A stretch of 64,000 bases of DNA from Boswellia sacra (taxonomy: Eukaryota > Streptophyta > Magnoliopsida > Sapindales > Burseraceae), in assembly GCA_013180625.2 (NCBI GenBank), contig SNVD02013686.1, positions 62,001 to 126,000 on the forward strand. Direction: 5' to 3'. The translations under genes were made by a program, and so were the position numbers. Positions 33,300 through 45,098 of the stretch are shown here, in pieces. How positions within the stretch are numbered: the stretch's first letter is position 1; each line of letters starts with the position of its first letter. The notes under the pieces are model-generated. The model made no database searches, was not told the DNA's origin, and saw only the letters and a program-made list of their open reading frames with translations.

Positions 33300-34833
33300 C
33301 ATTCAATACGCTGATCTTGCCTTAACTTTAGCCATCATCGCATGCTTCATGCGTAAGCTAATACTAAGAATAGGGATCACAGGGGCAGTTTCTAGTACTT
33401 GAATATCGTAGTTGTGGATGATAGTAACTGCAATGACTTTCATTAGAGTAAAAGCAATTTCCTTTCCAGGACAGTTTCTTGGCCTTGCAATGAATGCAAA
33501 AAATTTATGAGGTGGCTCATATTTAATGCTTCCATCTTCTGTGATCCGTCTTTCTGGCTTGACTTCATGGCAGTCCTCTCCCCATACCGATGCCATTCTT
33601 CCCATTGCATATGCAGAGATAGAAGAGTTGTCTTTTCATTGACTTTGTGACCACCTGGCAGGGTGTCAGCTGCTTTAGAGGTCCTATTTTCATAAGGTAC
33701 TGGCCCGAATAGCCTTAGTGCTTCACATAAACCTGCATGAAGATAAACAAGTTTACTCAATTCATCCAACTCAAACAGCCGCCCTTCGTTGATGACTTCT
33801 TTTTGCCGCAAATTTCTTCTTAGTGCTTCTCTGATTTTAATCTTAGCAACTGGATTTTTTGAAATCAACTAGAAGAATCAAGAGAGAGCAATACTTGTTG
33901 TCACCTGCAAAAATTACACCAATCAAGTTGTCTTTAACAACTTTCTCATCAGTGAGTGTTGGCCCAGCAATCTCATGTCCACCTAAGTAAAGTTTCAAGA
34001 TATCGAAATTCTCTTCATCTTCTGTTGTGGTCATTGAAGCTTTGCTAAGCTCTTCTCGTTTAATTGAAATGTGCTTAGGGTTTAGGCGGAGCAATGATTT
34101 AGGACTCTCGAAGCTTTACTGAATTTTCTCTCTTTCCCAATTGCTAACCATCTTAGCAACTTCTATAATCTTTCCCGCAAAATGTACCTGAAAAATATTG
34201 CTTCACAAGCATCATCAGTGGTCTCCGTAAATGGAATTTTAGGGAATCCAATACTGAGCGAATTGGGGTTTAAACCTGTGGCAGTGATGCTAACAAAATC
34301 AAATGTAAATCCTGAAGGTCCACTGCTACATCTTCTTTAGAGACATGCTCAAGAACTGGGATCAGCCCTTTCTCTATAATCTTCCGAATAATCTGTGCTA
34401 CAAGTTGTTGAAACTCCTTGTGGCTGAAATAGTTGCAAACTATTTTTATCTGGTGTCTCCATTTTTCAAGATTAGAATTGAAAGGACCATGATCTCCAAA
34501 GACATCAAATCGAGTCCGCCATTTGGTTCCTTTGGGATATCTTGAAAAGTTTGTAGTCATCACGTACTGCATATTCGCTGGATCGCTAGTGAATAATATA
34601 TTCTCTTGAGAGAGGCAGGATCGGATCATAAATGTGCCCTCACTTTTCTCCGGAACTTTGGTGACTTTGTAATGGAAGAGATGGAAGTTGAGGAGCACTT
34701 ATGGCAAAATTCCTAAGCATGGCAATCTCCGGAGCAACTCATTGCTTTTTGGGTAAAGATTGGGGCAGAGAAAGAGAAAGAGAAGAATTGTTAAGAGTAG
34801 GTATTGTAGATACGCTAAAGGTGGCACCATCAT
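33300..34833 (-). pseudogene. CYP96-like cytochrome P450 pseudogene
   Basis: A near full-length P450 read on the minus strand in several frames. From the ATG at 34833: a hydrophobic anchor (YLLLTILLFLFL), a hinge ending CLGILP and then a stop, the SDPANMQYVMTTNFSRYPKG block typical of CYP96 (MAH1-like alkane or fatty-acid hydroxylases of the ER), an IGKERKFSKA stretch, a K-helix EALRLFGPVP with the ExxR pair, a PERR segment in place of PERW, and a heme loop AFIARPRNCPGKEIAF. The heme Cys remains, but the conserved Gly four residues before it is Arg. Stops and frameshifts occur near 34700, 34270, 34170, 33870 and 33600. It is intronless and dead. It lies opposite in orientation to CYP96 copies A and B. 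Confidence 0.9.
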
Positions 34834-35915
34834 GGTTGCAAAAAATGAAAGTATCATGCAAGTAGTGGACAGAAGAGTAACACTGCCCTTGTTGTCGAGT
34901 TGGACTCTAATGCTGATATGTATGAATAGCTTATGCTAAGGCTTTTGTGCATATAGCTAGTTGACTTGAATGATTCTTTATCCCCCTAAATGCAATGCCT
35001 AGGTCTTCGTTTTATAGTTGATGATTGGATAATAGCTTGACTAGGATAAAGATAATATATGATCATTATCTAGATAATATATGAGAGATAAATACTAGGG
35101 ATTTATCTAGGATTAATAATATAAGATAAAGCATGGTATAAATAACTAAAGGTTAATTATCAAAAATAAGCATTTAGGATAATGTATGGATAATGCATGA
35201 GAGGACTCTAATCCTAATCAATCCTTTTTACCATCTTGCCTTCTTATCATCTTGCCTTCTTATCTCAAATTATTAATGATCAAAGTAGCCCCCAAGTGGG
35301 CTTTGGGTTTAACAATTTGGGCTAAATTGGGTCTCACTCCTTTTGCTTGTGCCAACCAAACCACAACCCAACTGAGAGCCCCCATGGGTGGCTTGGGTCT
35401 GCTTAGCTTGAGTCAGTTTCAGATTAAATACAACTTAGGACAAATATTGGATATAGATTTAGAAGGGGTTCTTAGTATTTGGTCCTAGGCTTCAAGATAC
35501 TATGAACCATAGCCCAATAGATCCAGACAAAGTGTACAGATAGAATGTATAGACAGAAGGTACAGACAGTCCTTGCGCACTAGCACATAGATGTTAGCCA
35601 GACTTTATATAGTTTGGGCTATCAGATTCTGAGTTCAGAGGTCTTTTACTGATTTATTGTACTAATTATACTATCATGCCATGGATTTTTTGTAACAAAA
35701 GTTAGATTCAGATTTGTTTGGGCCTTTCCTATTGACCTACTGAACTTGAGCAAAATCGAGCATCAACAAAGATTTTTAAAACAAATTCTGGGAGAAAGTA
35801 CACAATAGGATATAAAAGTGTCATTTAAAAGAAAAAAGAGTCAATCTTGGTCAATAATAACTTACTATCGGATGGGGTCTATGGATTAGTTTCCAAAATG
35901 TCGGGGCGTTACACG
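34834..35915 (-). mobile_element. Possible chromovirus LTR remnant
   Basis: On the minus strand a sequence starting TGTAACGCCCCGACATTTTGG at about 35914 resembles the TGTCACGCCCC start of Tekay-type LTRs. From there to about 34950 the DNA has LTR-like texture with no gene. The opposite end and any target duplication were not found. It would lie just upstream of the P450 pseudogene. Frame 35252-35488 has no domain. Confidence 0.35.
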
Positions 35916-35929
35916 TATTTTTTATAAAA

Positions 35930-36735
35930 AAGAAAGTATATATGCGTGTTTGGTGTGTTACACTATATAGTATAGTATTGTATTACATAGTATTGTAGAG
36001 TAAAAAAATAGTGCTATTCAAATTTTATTTTGTGTTTGGTGAAACTATGTATTGTATTAAAGATTTATTATTTATTATTTAAAATAAAAAAAAAAAGAAA
36101 AAAGCTGTTGTCATCATGTGCTGTTCACCACCACCAACTGCTAGAGAAATGGTGCATCTGGCAACACCATTGCCATCTTTTTGCTTGCCTTTCAACGCTC
36201 TACCCATCTATAAGAGCGTCGTTGGCTTTTACTCTATCAATCGTAGGAATCGGACGTTTAAAGTTTTGTCTCTGAAATTTTAATCGCCAAATCTTCGATC
36301 ATCAATAGCTCAAACCAATGAGATAGTTGATGGATCCTTATAGAACGAATGCCGGCAAGCATCATGGTAGTGGCGGTGTTGCCAGATGTGTCATCCCACC
36401 GATGACCGACAGCGATGACTCCCTTCGGTAGCCTTCTAGATTATAAATTTTAAATAAATTTGTTTTTTATAATTTATATAATAAATAAATGATTAATTAT
36501 TTTTAAAATTTAAAAAATTAAAGGGTATTGCTGGATATATACAATTTTATAGGGATAATATAAAATGTAATGCTAATGTCATGAATTAACTTAAATACTT
36601 TAATACAATATGCATGCATCTAATGGTTTTACTTTGCACAAATTAATACTATGCTAAATTACAACCAAACACATGCATTGCACTATCTAATACAATGTAA
36701 TAAAATAGTGCAATACAATGTCGTATACCAGATAT
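35930..36735. mobile_element. Possible MITE with GTATTGTATTACA termini
   Basis: The left part has GTGTTTGGTGTGTTACACTA and GTATTGTATTACATAG; the right part, reversed, has GTATACGACATTGTATTGC and CATGTGTTTGGTTGTAATT. These form a loose inverted pair around an 800-bp AT-rich sequence with a GC-richer core (36110-36430). Related words recur at 60650-60745. Exact ends were not found. Confidence 0.35.
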
Positions 36736-37567
36736 GACCATAGTGTCCTACCAATAACATGAAACACCATTCTTCCAAAACTCTTCGAGTTCCATAAAGC
36801 TTTTTGTTTGCCTTGTTGAAGCTAGAACTGAAGGCCCTTTGACAAGCGGCTATTGGGATCATTCATCTCTCTTTAGAGGAGCTTTTTCCATATCAAGTTT
36901 TTTTTTCCTGCTTGTTTCTGTTCTAAATTTTGAAATTTCTAATATTTGTTTCTGAAGATAAATTTCCCTGGAATGTCTGTCTTAACTTATTGTGTTTGAT
37001 GGAGTCCCTTATATATTTATTTTTTGTGTTGGTTGCATCTGAATGACAAAAGCATCTAATCGGTTTTGTATTGGGTGGTCATATGGTGAATTTGTGAAGT
37101 CTCTAAACTGCAACTAATTTTAGTTTAAGTCTCTAGGATGTTAACTAATTTTTCAATTTTATAATAGTAATATCCACAGCTAAGTGACTGAGATAAGTAA
37201 ATAACTTGCCAAATTGTTTGATGCACTGTTAGATATATTCTGTAATTTTTTTAATGGAAGTCAATGTTTCCTTTTCATGTTAACAGATGATGACTTTTGA
37301 AATAGACCATAAAGTGCCAAATTTAGGTTACAATCTATCGATTACTGGATGTGAAGTCTCTGTTGGAAATTGACTTACTCTGATACCACTTTTTTAGAGA
37401 ATAATTACTCAACTAAAACAAATCAAGCAACACAAGAATATAAACAAGAAGAAATTAAACTTTAAACTATAAGATTGCTCCTCCCAATGCCTTCTAACCT
37501 AGTTCTGATACCACTTTATTGGAATTCGACTTACTCTGATACCACTTTTTTAGAGAACAGTTACTCA
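36736..37567. other. Noncoding, with repeated primer-site-like words
   Basis: No gene. The word CTCTGATACCACTTTTTTAGAGAA occurs in two places (about 37379 and 37529), with CTGATACCACTTTATTGGAATTCG between them (37507). Reversed, GTGGTATCAGAG matches the initiator-Met primer site of copia elements, so this is probably the wreck of minus-strand copia ends, tandemly duplicated. The first copy also gives the empty site for the next element. Confidence 0.5.
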
Positions 37568-37576
37568 ACCAAAACA

Positions 37577-38198
37577 AGAGTAATTTATATTACCACCCCG
37601 AACGCTTAGGCGAAGTAACACTCTCCCTCAACCTTTAATGAAGTAACATTTAGATCCCTAATTTTTAAAATGCTGTTAGTCTATCTATTAAAATACTAGG
37701 AAAGACAATTTTACCCTTATTTATATTATAAGATTTATTTATTTATTTCTCTTTACAAAGGATAAAAATTTTAAAAACACCAATAGAACTCGAAAAAATT
37801 CATTTTTTTTAAACTTTGTAGAAAATGGTTTGTAAAAAAATAATTTTTTTAAAAATAAAAATAAAAAAGAAAATGGTTTACAAATAAATGAAAATGGTAG
37901 TCTAAATGGTTTTCTTTCTAATTTTTTAAGAAAAAATTATATTTTTTACAAATAAAAATTAAAAAGTAAAAAGAAAATCGTTCGTAAATAAAAATTAATG
38001 TTTTTAAATTTTTCCCTTTATAAAGAGAAATAAATAAAAAAATTTATAATATATATGGGGATAAAATTATCTTTCTATAATATGTTTAACGGATTGACTA
38101 ACGATATTTGAAAATTGGGGGTATTTATGTTTTTTTGTCAACGGTTGGAGGAAGAGTGTTACTTCACCCAAACGTTAGGGGCGGCAATTTAATTACTT
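37577..38198. mobile_element. Short Mutator-type MITE
   Basis: A 622-bp element with terminal inverted repeats of more than 100 bp: left AGAGTAATTTATATTACCAC, right reversed AAGTAATTAAATTGCCGCCC, continuing GAAGTAACACTC on both sides. The 9-bp duplication ACCAAAACA/ACCAAAATA (37568-37576, 38199-38207; one mismatch) fits the Mutator superfamily. A nearby paralogous copy of the flank (about 37408-37425) is uninterrupted. No coding capacity. Confidence 0.85.
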
Positions 38199-38207
38199 AC
38201 CAAAATA

Positions 38208-39419
38208 AATCAAGCAACACAAAAATGTAATGAAGAAGAAATTAAACTTTGAACTGTTAACTATTCTTCTTGATTTTTCTTATTTCTTGTTAATGAAATT
38301 GACAAATTACATGTTAATGAACTTGACAAATTACAAAGACTCATATATTAGATTCAATCATAATCCTACTCAAACCGTGAATACTAATATTTATAAAATA
38401 AACTAAACAATTAATACTACTCCAAAACTAGCTAGGAATGTTAATCCTTCTTTTAACATGACTTCTAAATTAATTAGTAATATAACTTCTAATCCTATTT
38501 TAACTTGGAGTTTAAATTCTAAATAAACTCTTAAGCTTTGTTTAAACTTCCAATAGTCTCTTTCTCCTATCTTAATCTTCTTCTCTATCTCACCGTTCAT
38601 GATTGATAAGGTCAAGTGAGCGTCTACCAGGCTGCCATGCTGCTTCGTCTGTCAATTCCATTCTAAGGATCATGGATTCCTTGTACCAAAGAAGTGCAAT
38701 TTGATTTGATAACTCCGTGTTTACAATTTTTTTTTAATAGAAACCTTGCTTAATATGATATGATTAAAAAAATAAGTATAAATAATAAATAAAACTAATT
38801 AGAATACTATGAGAGAAACTAAAATGAGACAAGCTTTATAATCAAATGAATTTGCTGATTTGATAAGATTATCCAATTATATCTTGATATATCATATTGG
38901 AAGATTATGAAAATAAAATATTAGTTGAGAAAAATCAAGAAAATAAAATAACCAAGGAATGGTAATTGAAGAAAACTCAAATTTTAACTGCTATAATATG
39001 TGATAAAATTTAAATGGTTAGGCTCATGTATGTAGATTGACTTGGTATGACACACTCATTTAAGTATTTCATATGATTATGCATTAATATTATATCATTT
39101 TATTAATAAATGTTTGTTTAAATAACTTATACATGGGCGAGATTACTAGCAATTATAAAATTCACTTTCACACGCATTTTTCTAAATATATTAAATATCA
39201 TACTTTAATAATTTAATTTCTATTTGACTAATCTTCAATTTTACAAATAATTTAATATCGCTAAACCTGTTAAGTATATGATCATTCTTACTTTAAAAAC
39301 AGTATTTTTTTCAAAAAAGTTGATAAGATGATTTTTTTTTCCAAAATATATATATATTTTTTATAAATATAGCATAAAACCCTAAACCCTAAAACCTATA
39401 AAACCTTGAATCTTAAATC
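38208..39419. other. AT-rich noncoding sequence
   Basis: No gene is supported. The minus frame 38403-38615 is low-complexity. A short run resembling two plant telomere units (ACCCTAAACCCTAAA) lies near 39380. Confidence 0.4.
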
Positions 39420-39792
39420 TTAGCCAGCTATAATTGGTTAGTTATGGTTATAAAGTTTTTTCTAAACGTTTTTATTTATAATTCTTGGCTAAAAATAGTT
39501 ATCCATCAACTGAAATTATCATGATAATCAATAACATTCTTCGTTGAGGCAAAATTTTCTTATCAACTTGAAATTCTACCTCAAAATTAGGTGTTGTGAG
39601 CAGGTAGAGTGGGTTATTTGGGGTTATAATTTTTTATTAAAAGTTTTTATTTACTATTCATGGCTAAAGAAACTATCCATCGGCTTGAAATTAGATTAGA
39701 CATTAAGAACGTTCTTCCCTTAGGAAAAATTACCTCACTGACCCCAAGTTGTAGCTCAAATTTGGATTTTAGCTATCTAGAAATAGGTTATT
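39420..39792 (+). repeat. ~180-bp repeat units, duplication copy B
   Basis: Two units of the family described at 13870-14225, with GGCTAAAGAAACTATCC, CATTCTTCGTTGAGGC and ACCTCAAAATTAGG. The array is interrupted at 39793 by a MITE and resumes at 49331, as shown by the shared TAG(G)TTATT at both breakpoints. Confidence 0.82.
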
Positions 39793-39806
39793 GTGTGGGA
39801 ATTATG

Positions 39807-40465
39807 TGTTGGACACTCAAGATTGTGAAAAACTCAAGCTTTAAGTTTATTTCAACAATACAATTGTAAAATACAATCAAAACTCACTCACTCTCACAAA
39901 TTTCACTCACTCAAAAAAACTTACACTTACACCCACACACACCTTTCCTTTATTATTTTCTTCTCTCCCTCTTTGGTTTCTTGCTTGCTCTCACACACCT
40001 GCTCCAAGTGATGCCCTCTATTTATAGTCTTCATGGTTAGTTAGGTGCCTTTCATTTTTTACTCTTTCTTGCACTTGTTACACATGAATGGTTGGTGAAG
40101 AATTCATCTAGAATGGTAGGCTTCTAGATGGACGGTGGAGGAGTTATTATTATTATTTTTTTTTGTAACCGAGGTGTCGGGCTAGCTTACGCGCACCACA
40201 ACTAATCCTCGTGGGAGACTAGCGTGACCACAACCCACTATCACAATCCCCTGCTTACCTTATGGAGAAAGACTATTGTGAAGAGTCGAACCCAGGACTT
40301 CACCATTGGCCTTACCAACTCCCTCCTGGGTCGTCCTTACCACTTGAACCAACCCATTATGGGTGGAGGAGTTATTTTCACATAGGAGAGTTCACATGGA
40401 AGATGAAAAACATGTATAAATGATGGTGTGCTTCTAGATATACAAATAAGGTTTAATATTCAACA
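39807..40465 (-). repeat. 3' LTR of the copia element, with SINE
   Basis: About 430 bp of LTR plus the SINE and its duplication. On the minus strand it keeps a good TATA box, CTATAAATAGAGGG (about 40013-40028). The matching site in the other LTR is mutated (CTATCAGTATAGGG). It is preceded on the minus strand by the polypurine tract GTTCAAGGGGGGA at 40466-40478. Confidence 0.93.
40149..40361 (-). mobile_element. tRNA-derived SINE
   Basis: A 213-bp insertion in the copia 3' LTR. On the minus strand it starts near CCATAATGGGTTGG, has a pol III A box TGGTTCAAGTGGTAAGG (40335-40351) and B box GGTTCGACTC (about 40283-40292), and ends in an A-rich tail followed by TAATAATAA. The target duplication GGTGGAGGAGTTATT is exact (40134-40148, 40362-40376). 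The other LTR keeps the empty site (about 48784-48798), which proves the boundaries. Confidence 0.95.
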
Positions 40466-40948
40466 TCCCCCCTTGAACTTTATTTGTGAAACCAAGAAAA
40501 TTTCTAATTCTTGTAAAATCTTCATGCTTTAGTGGCTTGGTAAAAACGTCCACTACTTGATCAAGAGACTTCACATTCTTCAATTTCACATCTTTTCTTG
40601 TGATACAATCTCTAATGAAGTGATTACGTGTGTCTATATGCTTGCTTCTATCAGGGAAGACTGGATTCTTTGCCAATGTAATCGCCGATTTGTTATCAAC
40701 ACAAATTTTAATGGGTTCCTCCTTTGGTGTGCTCAACTCCTTCAACAAGCTTCTAAGCCAAATTGCATGACAAACACAAGATGTAGCAGCCACATACTCG
40801 GCTTTACAAATGGAGAGTGTTACAATCGGTTGCTTTTTTGACATCCAAGTAAATATGGTATTGCCTAGGGAGAAAACAAATCCACCTGTGCTCTTTCTAT
40901 CTTCTATATCTCTAGCCCAATCACTATCATTATATCCAACAAGCTTGA
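40466..40948 (-). pseudogene. Copia RNase H
   Basis: The frame reads KLVGYNDSDWARD, DRKSTGGFVFSLG, FTWMSKKQPIVTLSICKAEY, VDNKSAITLAKNP and HIDTRNHFIRD, the ordered landmarks of copia RNase H with the DSDWA, KAEY and DNKSA acidic residues. It ends near the LTR with FLGFTNKVQGG. Frame 40994-40434 begins in the hAT insertion, so its first residues are not copia. The join to RT is broken by that insertion at 40949. Confidence 0.9.
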
Positions 40949-41679
40949 TAGGGTTGGCAATGGGCGGGGTGGGTCTGGGGTAGCTAGTACCCAACCCCGC
41001 CTTGCCCCATTACCTCTTAAAAGGGTGGGGCGGGGCAGGGCAAAAAATAAATGAGCAGATCCAGACCCGCCCCTCCCCTGTAAAATTCACATTTTGTAAA
41101 TTAAAAACCCCATTCTATTTTCCCATCATATCATATAGAAGTATACAATTAAGACCATTTTTTAATAATCATAAAGACAATATATTTTCAAACTAAATCA
41201 TACATATGCACAACAATCAACAACTAAAAAACCATCATTCCATTCAAAATCTAAAATTTCCAAGTAAACAATAATTCAACAAACAATACCAAGTTACCAA
41301 CAAACAAAATCAACAAGTACGTGGGGCCAACAATATTAAACACATCAAAGTAAACAACTCAAAACAATAAAAACATATCAATACCAACATAATAACAAGT
41401 AAATAAAAATAATGTCAACATTTTAACGAAACCAAACCAACAAGTTGATAGCACACAAGAACAACTTCCTACATTCAACACTCTAATGAAACAACCTCAC
41501 AAATATATCACTGAACTTCCTCCTTCTTCATCCAATGTTTCCTCTCCAACCATCTCTTCTTGAGGAATTACACCTAGAAACATATAATAACCAAATTAAT
41601 AACTAAACAAGGAAATTAAATAAAAGTAATAATAATCAATAAAATAAACATAGTATATTGAAACTTATACCTCGCGTTT

Positions 41680-42908
41680 TTAGCCATAACCAATTTTGGG
41701 TACACATTAATGCCTCTAATGTGTTAGGAAGAAGTCTACTATGATGTGAACTCAAAACTCTACCGTTTGTGCTAAAAGCGGATTCAGTGGAACTGTGGAA
41801 ACTGGGATAGCCGAAACATCTCTAGCAATAGTGGACAATATAGGAAACTTACTTTTATTCATCTTTTACCAAAGCAAAACATCAAAGTCAGGACCACTAA
41901 CTACATGATCCTCAAAATAAATATCAAGCTTAGACTTCTTTTGCAATCCCATATTAGTGCTTTCTTTAAATTTTTCATACTCAATATCAAACTCACTTGA
42001 TGCACTGTCTCCTGTAACACCTTCTGGATTTGGTAAATTTGTAACAAGTTCCCTTGACTCATTACCCAAACCAAGTTTACATTGATAATCTATCACCAAG
42101 TCTTCACAAAGAGTACGTACTTCCTCAATATGCTTAAAAGCACCATCTCCATAAATCTTCTTGTATACAAACTCTACTATTACCATTTTACATCTACGAT
42201 CTAAAACCACATCCATAGCTAACACTTCATGGATACCATTCCAATACTTTTTAAACTTTTCAATCATTGCATTAGCCATTTCCTGAATCTTTTTAAAAGG
42301 AGCATAAGCCAAGAGCTCAAAGATAATCTTAACTCACCAGTTTTTGGAAAAAAACTTGTTTTCTGTGGGATAATTTGTTCTAGAAAATATTTCAGTTAAC
42401 CTATAGAACTTTTCCAAATGATCACACACAAGTTTTGCTACTGCCCACTCCTCTTCCTTAGGCAAATCTATATATCTATATATTGACTATCACACTTCTT
42501 CAAATGAACAAACACATCTTTATAGGTCAAAGTTGTACTCAAGATCTTATAAGTAGAGTTCCACCTAGTTTTACAATCAAAAGACAATGTCTTATTAAAT
42601 GTCACTTTCAAGTGACGTGTATTCTCCTCAAACCTTTCCATTCTCTTAGGTGTAGATGTCCAAAAAGCAACAATTTCGCTAACCTTCTCAATGCCATTTC
42701 CTATCACTTCTAACCTATCTTTAACTATTAGGTTCAATATATGAGCACAACACCACATGAAAAAAAGTTTCCCACGCAACATCAAATCCCTATTACCCAA
42801 TTTATCAAGTATTTGCTTTATCATAGCATCATTGGTAGAACAATTATCTACAGTTAAAGTAGATAATTTCCTTTCCAAATTCAAATCATACAACCAATCA
42901 ACCAACAC
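41680..42908 (-). pseudogene. hAT transposase of the inner element
   Basis: Frames 42908-42468 and 42312-41866 plus broken pieces to 41680. Visible are LTVDNCSTNDAMI, KLFFMWCCAHILNLIVKDRLEVI, DCKTRWNSTY, KFKKYWNGIHEVLAMDVVLDRR and, at the end, IARDVSAIPVSTV with TLEALMCTQNW in a shifted frame. These are the central and dimerisation parts of an Ac/RICESLEEPER-like transposase. No BED finger is present. It is related to the transposase of the large hAT at 19447-30878 but clearly diverged. Confidence 0.85.
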
Positions 42909-43204
42909 TTATCTAAGACATTTTTCCGTATGTGGGGCTAGGACAAACCAAAACAATTATTCCTACAAAATTCTCCAAGCCTAAGGATACTCATTCCATG
43001 TCTGCTAATTAAACTCTCAAGGAAATAAAAAATCTAAGAAAGCTTAAAACACAAGTTAAACACTAAAAGCTTATTCTCAGTTCATCACTGCCATACATAA
43101 AAGCTTAAAACACAAGTTAAAGACTAAAATCTAATATACATGCATGTTGTTTCAACCTTGCTAGCTAGCTTAATTTGGCATTTCTACAACTTACTAACTC
43201 AACT

Positions 43205-43600
43205 CGTGTGGAGGCATGGAGGTCCTGCGACAACGAGCTGGAGGCGTGGAGGTCCTGCGACAACGAGCTGGAGGCGTGGAGGTCTTGTGACAACGAGCTG
43301 GAGGCGTGGAGGTTTTGTGACAACGAGCTGGAAGCTTGGAGTTGGTGCGATGTTGGAGTCGCGGAGGTGGCATAATGCTAGAGCTGCAACAGCGAGCTGG
43401 AGGCGTGGAGCTGCTGCGACGCTAGACTAGCAGAGGTGAAGCAACACTGAGCTGCTACGAGTTGGAGGTGCAGAGCTACTGCAACGCTGGACTCACAGAG
43501 GTGACACAACGTTGGAGTTGCGACAGCAAACTGCAATCACGGAGGTGCTGCGACACTGGAGCTGCGATGACGAGCGGGTGCTGCGACAGACGTTGGAGTT
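43205..43600. repeat. GC-rich 30-bp minisatellite
   Basis: Tandem units of 30 bp built on CAACGAGCTGGAGGCGTGGA and GGTCCTGCGA. About four copies are tight (43209-43330), then increasingly diverged ones to about 43600. The plus-strand translation gives repeats of EAWRSCDNEL (43175-43375), which I do not take as a gene. It occupies the part of the hAT where the transposase N-terminus should be. Confidence 0.88.
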
Positions 43601-44007
43601 ACGGATAGCCGGCAACAATTGGCAATGGTGGATGATTGATGGTCTAAATATTTTAGGATTTAAACAAGAACGAGATGGCACGACTTAGGTTTTAGGAGAT
43701 GTGAAGTTATTTTGTTTATATAGTTTAGTAAAATTACATGATATTCTAATATATTATAATTTATCATAATCACCCGTAAAAATTACTTGTAAGTTCGAAT
43801 ACTTTATTTTTTTCATATGCATCCTAATACTTTACGGGTCAGTGCAGGGCGGGTCAAACGAGGCTTGAGGGCCCGAACGGGTCAATACTTTTGGAGAATC
43901 AAACCCGCCTTTAAATTCAAAATAAACGGGTTAAGACCCACCCCTAAAACACAGGTCACACCGGGACCCCAGACCTGGCGGGTCATTTTGCCATCCCTAA
44001 AGCTTGA

Positions 44008-44646
44008 ATTGATTAGAAGATTGGTAAAGTAAGCCAAAATTACTTGTACCTTTTATGTAGCGAAGAATCCTCTTTACGGTCTTCAAATGAGTGGTGGTTA
44101 GAGTCTCTATGCACTAATTACTCCAATAACATAAAGAATGTCTGGCCTTATGCATGTCAAGTAACATTAACTTCCCAATAAACTCTTGGAAACAGTCGGG
44201 TTAACTTTTCTCCTTGTTCATCTTTAGATAGTTTGACTCACCATTCAATTGGTGTGCTCATGGGCTTGCAATAATCCATCTTAAACTTCTTGAGTACCTC
44301 TTTTGCATAACCTTCTTGCTAGATAAATACACCATCTTCCTTTTGCTTCACCTCTATGCCAAGATAGTATGACCTGAGTCTAATATCGATCATCTCAAAC
44401 TCCTTAGCCATTGTTTTCTTGAACTCCTTAAACATGCTTTGGTTGCTTCCAGTAAAGATTAAGTCATCCACGTACAAGCACACGGTCGAGACTTCTCCAT
44501 CTTGAATCTTGATGTAAAGAGCATATTCATGTGGACACTTGATAAAGTCATTATCTTGGAAGTACATGTCAATTCGGCTATTCCACACTGTTAGCGCTTG
44601 TTTTAATCCATAAAGTGCTTTCTTCAACTTCAAAACTAGCAATGTT
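44008..44646 (-). pseudogene. Copia reverse transcriptase, C-terminal part
   Basis: Frame 44675-44319 has LKKALYGLKQA, FIKCPHEYALYIK and VCLYVDDLIFTGSN, the last holding the catalytic YVDD of copia RT, then MIDIRLRSYYLGIEV. A continuation to 44008 has stops (for example in the KKVLKKFK region). The hAT element interrupts it at 44007 and a MITE at 44647. Confidence 0.9.
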
Positions 44647-45098
44647 CTTTTATGAATTTTGTGTTTTTTTTTCAAAATGATTTAGAAAACGTATTTGTTG
44701 TTTTTAGATATTTAAATTGGAATGAAGAATATGTGCTTGATAATTCTGAATATAAAATTCAGAAAACGATTTTAAGAATATGTGTTTGAAAATGAATTAT
44801 AAAAATGATATTCTGGAAATAAAAACAAACATGTGTTTGGAAATGTATCCTAGAATAAAATTTTGAAAATGAAATTCTAAAATTCTAAAAATGGAGAATA
44901 TAGAGAGAGAAGTTAATTATTTGAATAAAATGGAGAGAGAGAAAACATGAACAGTGTACGTAGAGAGATAGATAGGCTTTGAAATCCTGTTTTCGAAATT
45001 CAAACTTTCAAAACATAAGTGAACAACTACTAACCATTTTACACTACATTGGAATTTGCAAAAATCAGAAAATGAGATTTAGGAAACGTAAAGGAACA
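44647..45098. mobile_element. Small MITE in the copia RT
   Basis: A 452-bp AT-rich insertion in the RT reading frame. The flanks GCAATGTT (44639-44646) and ACAATGTT (45099-45106 start) match over CAATGTT, consistent with a 7-8-bp target duplication. The ends are loosely inverted (CTTTTATG left, CCTTTACG reversed right). RT codons on either side (KRQEDN and LLVLKLKKALYG) are separated only by this piece. Confidence 0.7.

Larger units (their letters stand above)
40949..43999 (-). mobile_element. hAT transposon inside the copia element
   Basis: The ends TAGGGTTGGCAATGGG and, reversed, TAGGGATGGCAAAATG are hAT termini, and the 8-bp duplication AAGCTTGA is exact (40941-40948, 44000-44007). The 3,051 bp have GC-rich subterminal words (GGCGGGG, GGGTC, GACCCG) at both ends and a broken transposase on the minus strand. 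The transposase N-terminal part is missing and a 30-bp minisatellite lies in that place. Confidence 0.93.

Noticed and set aside
39375..39396. Interstitial telomere repeat
   Set aside because: Only about two CCCTAAA-like units, too short to support a telomeric origin in AT-rich DNA.
43140..43430. Repetitive proteins with EAWRSCDNEL-type repeats
   Set aside because: They are the translation of a 30-bp minisatellite inside a hAT element, open in more than one frame because the unit length is divisible by three.
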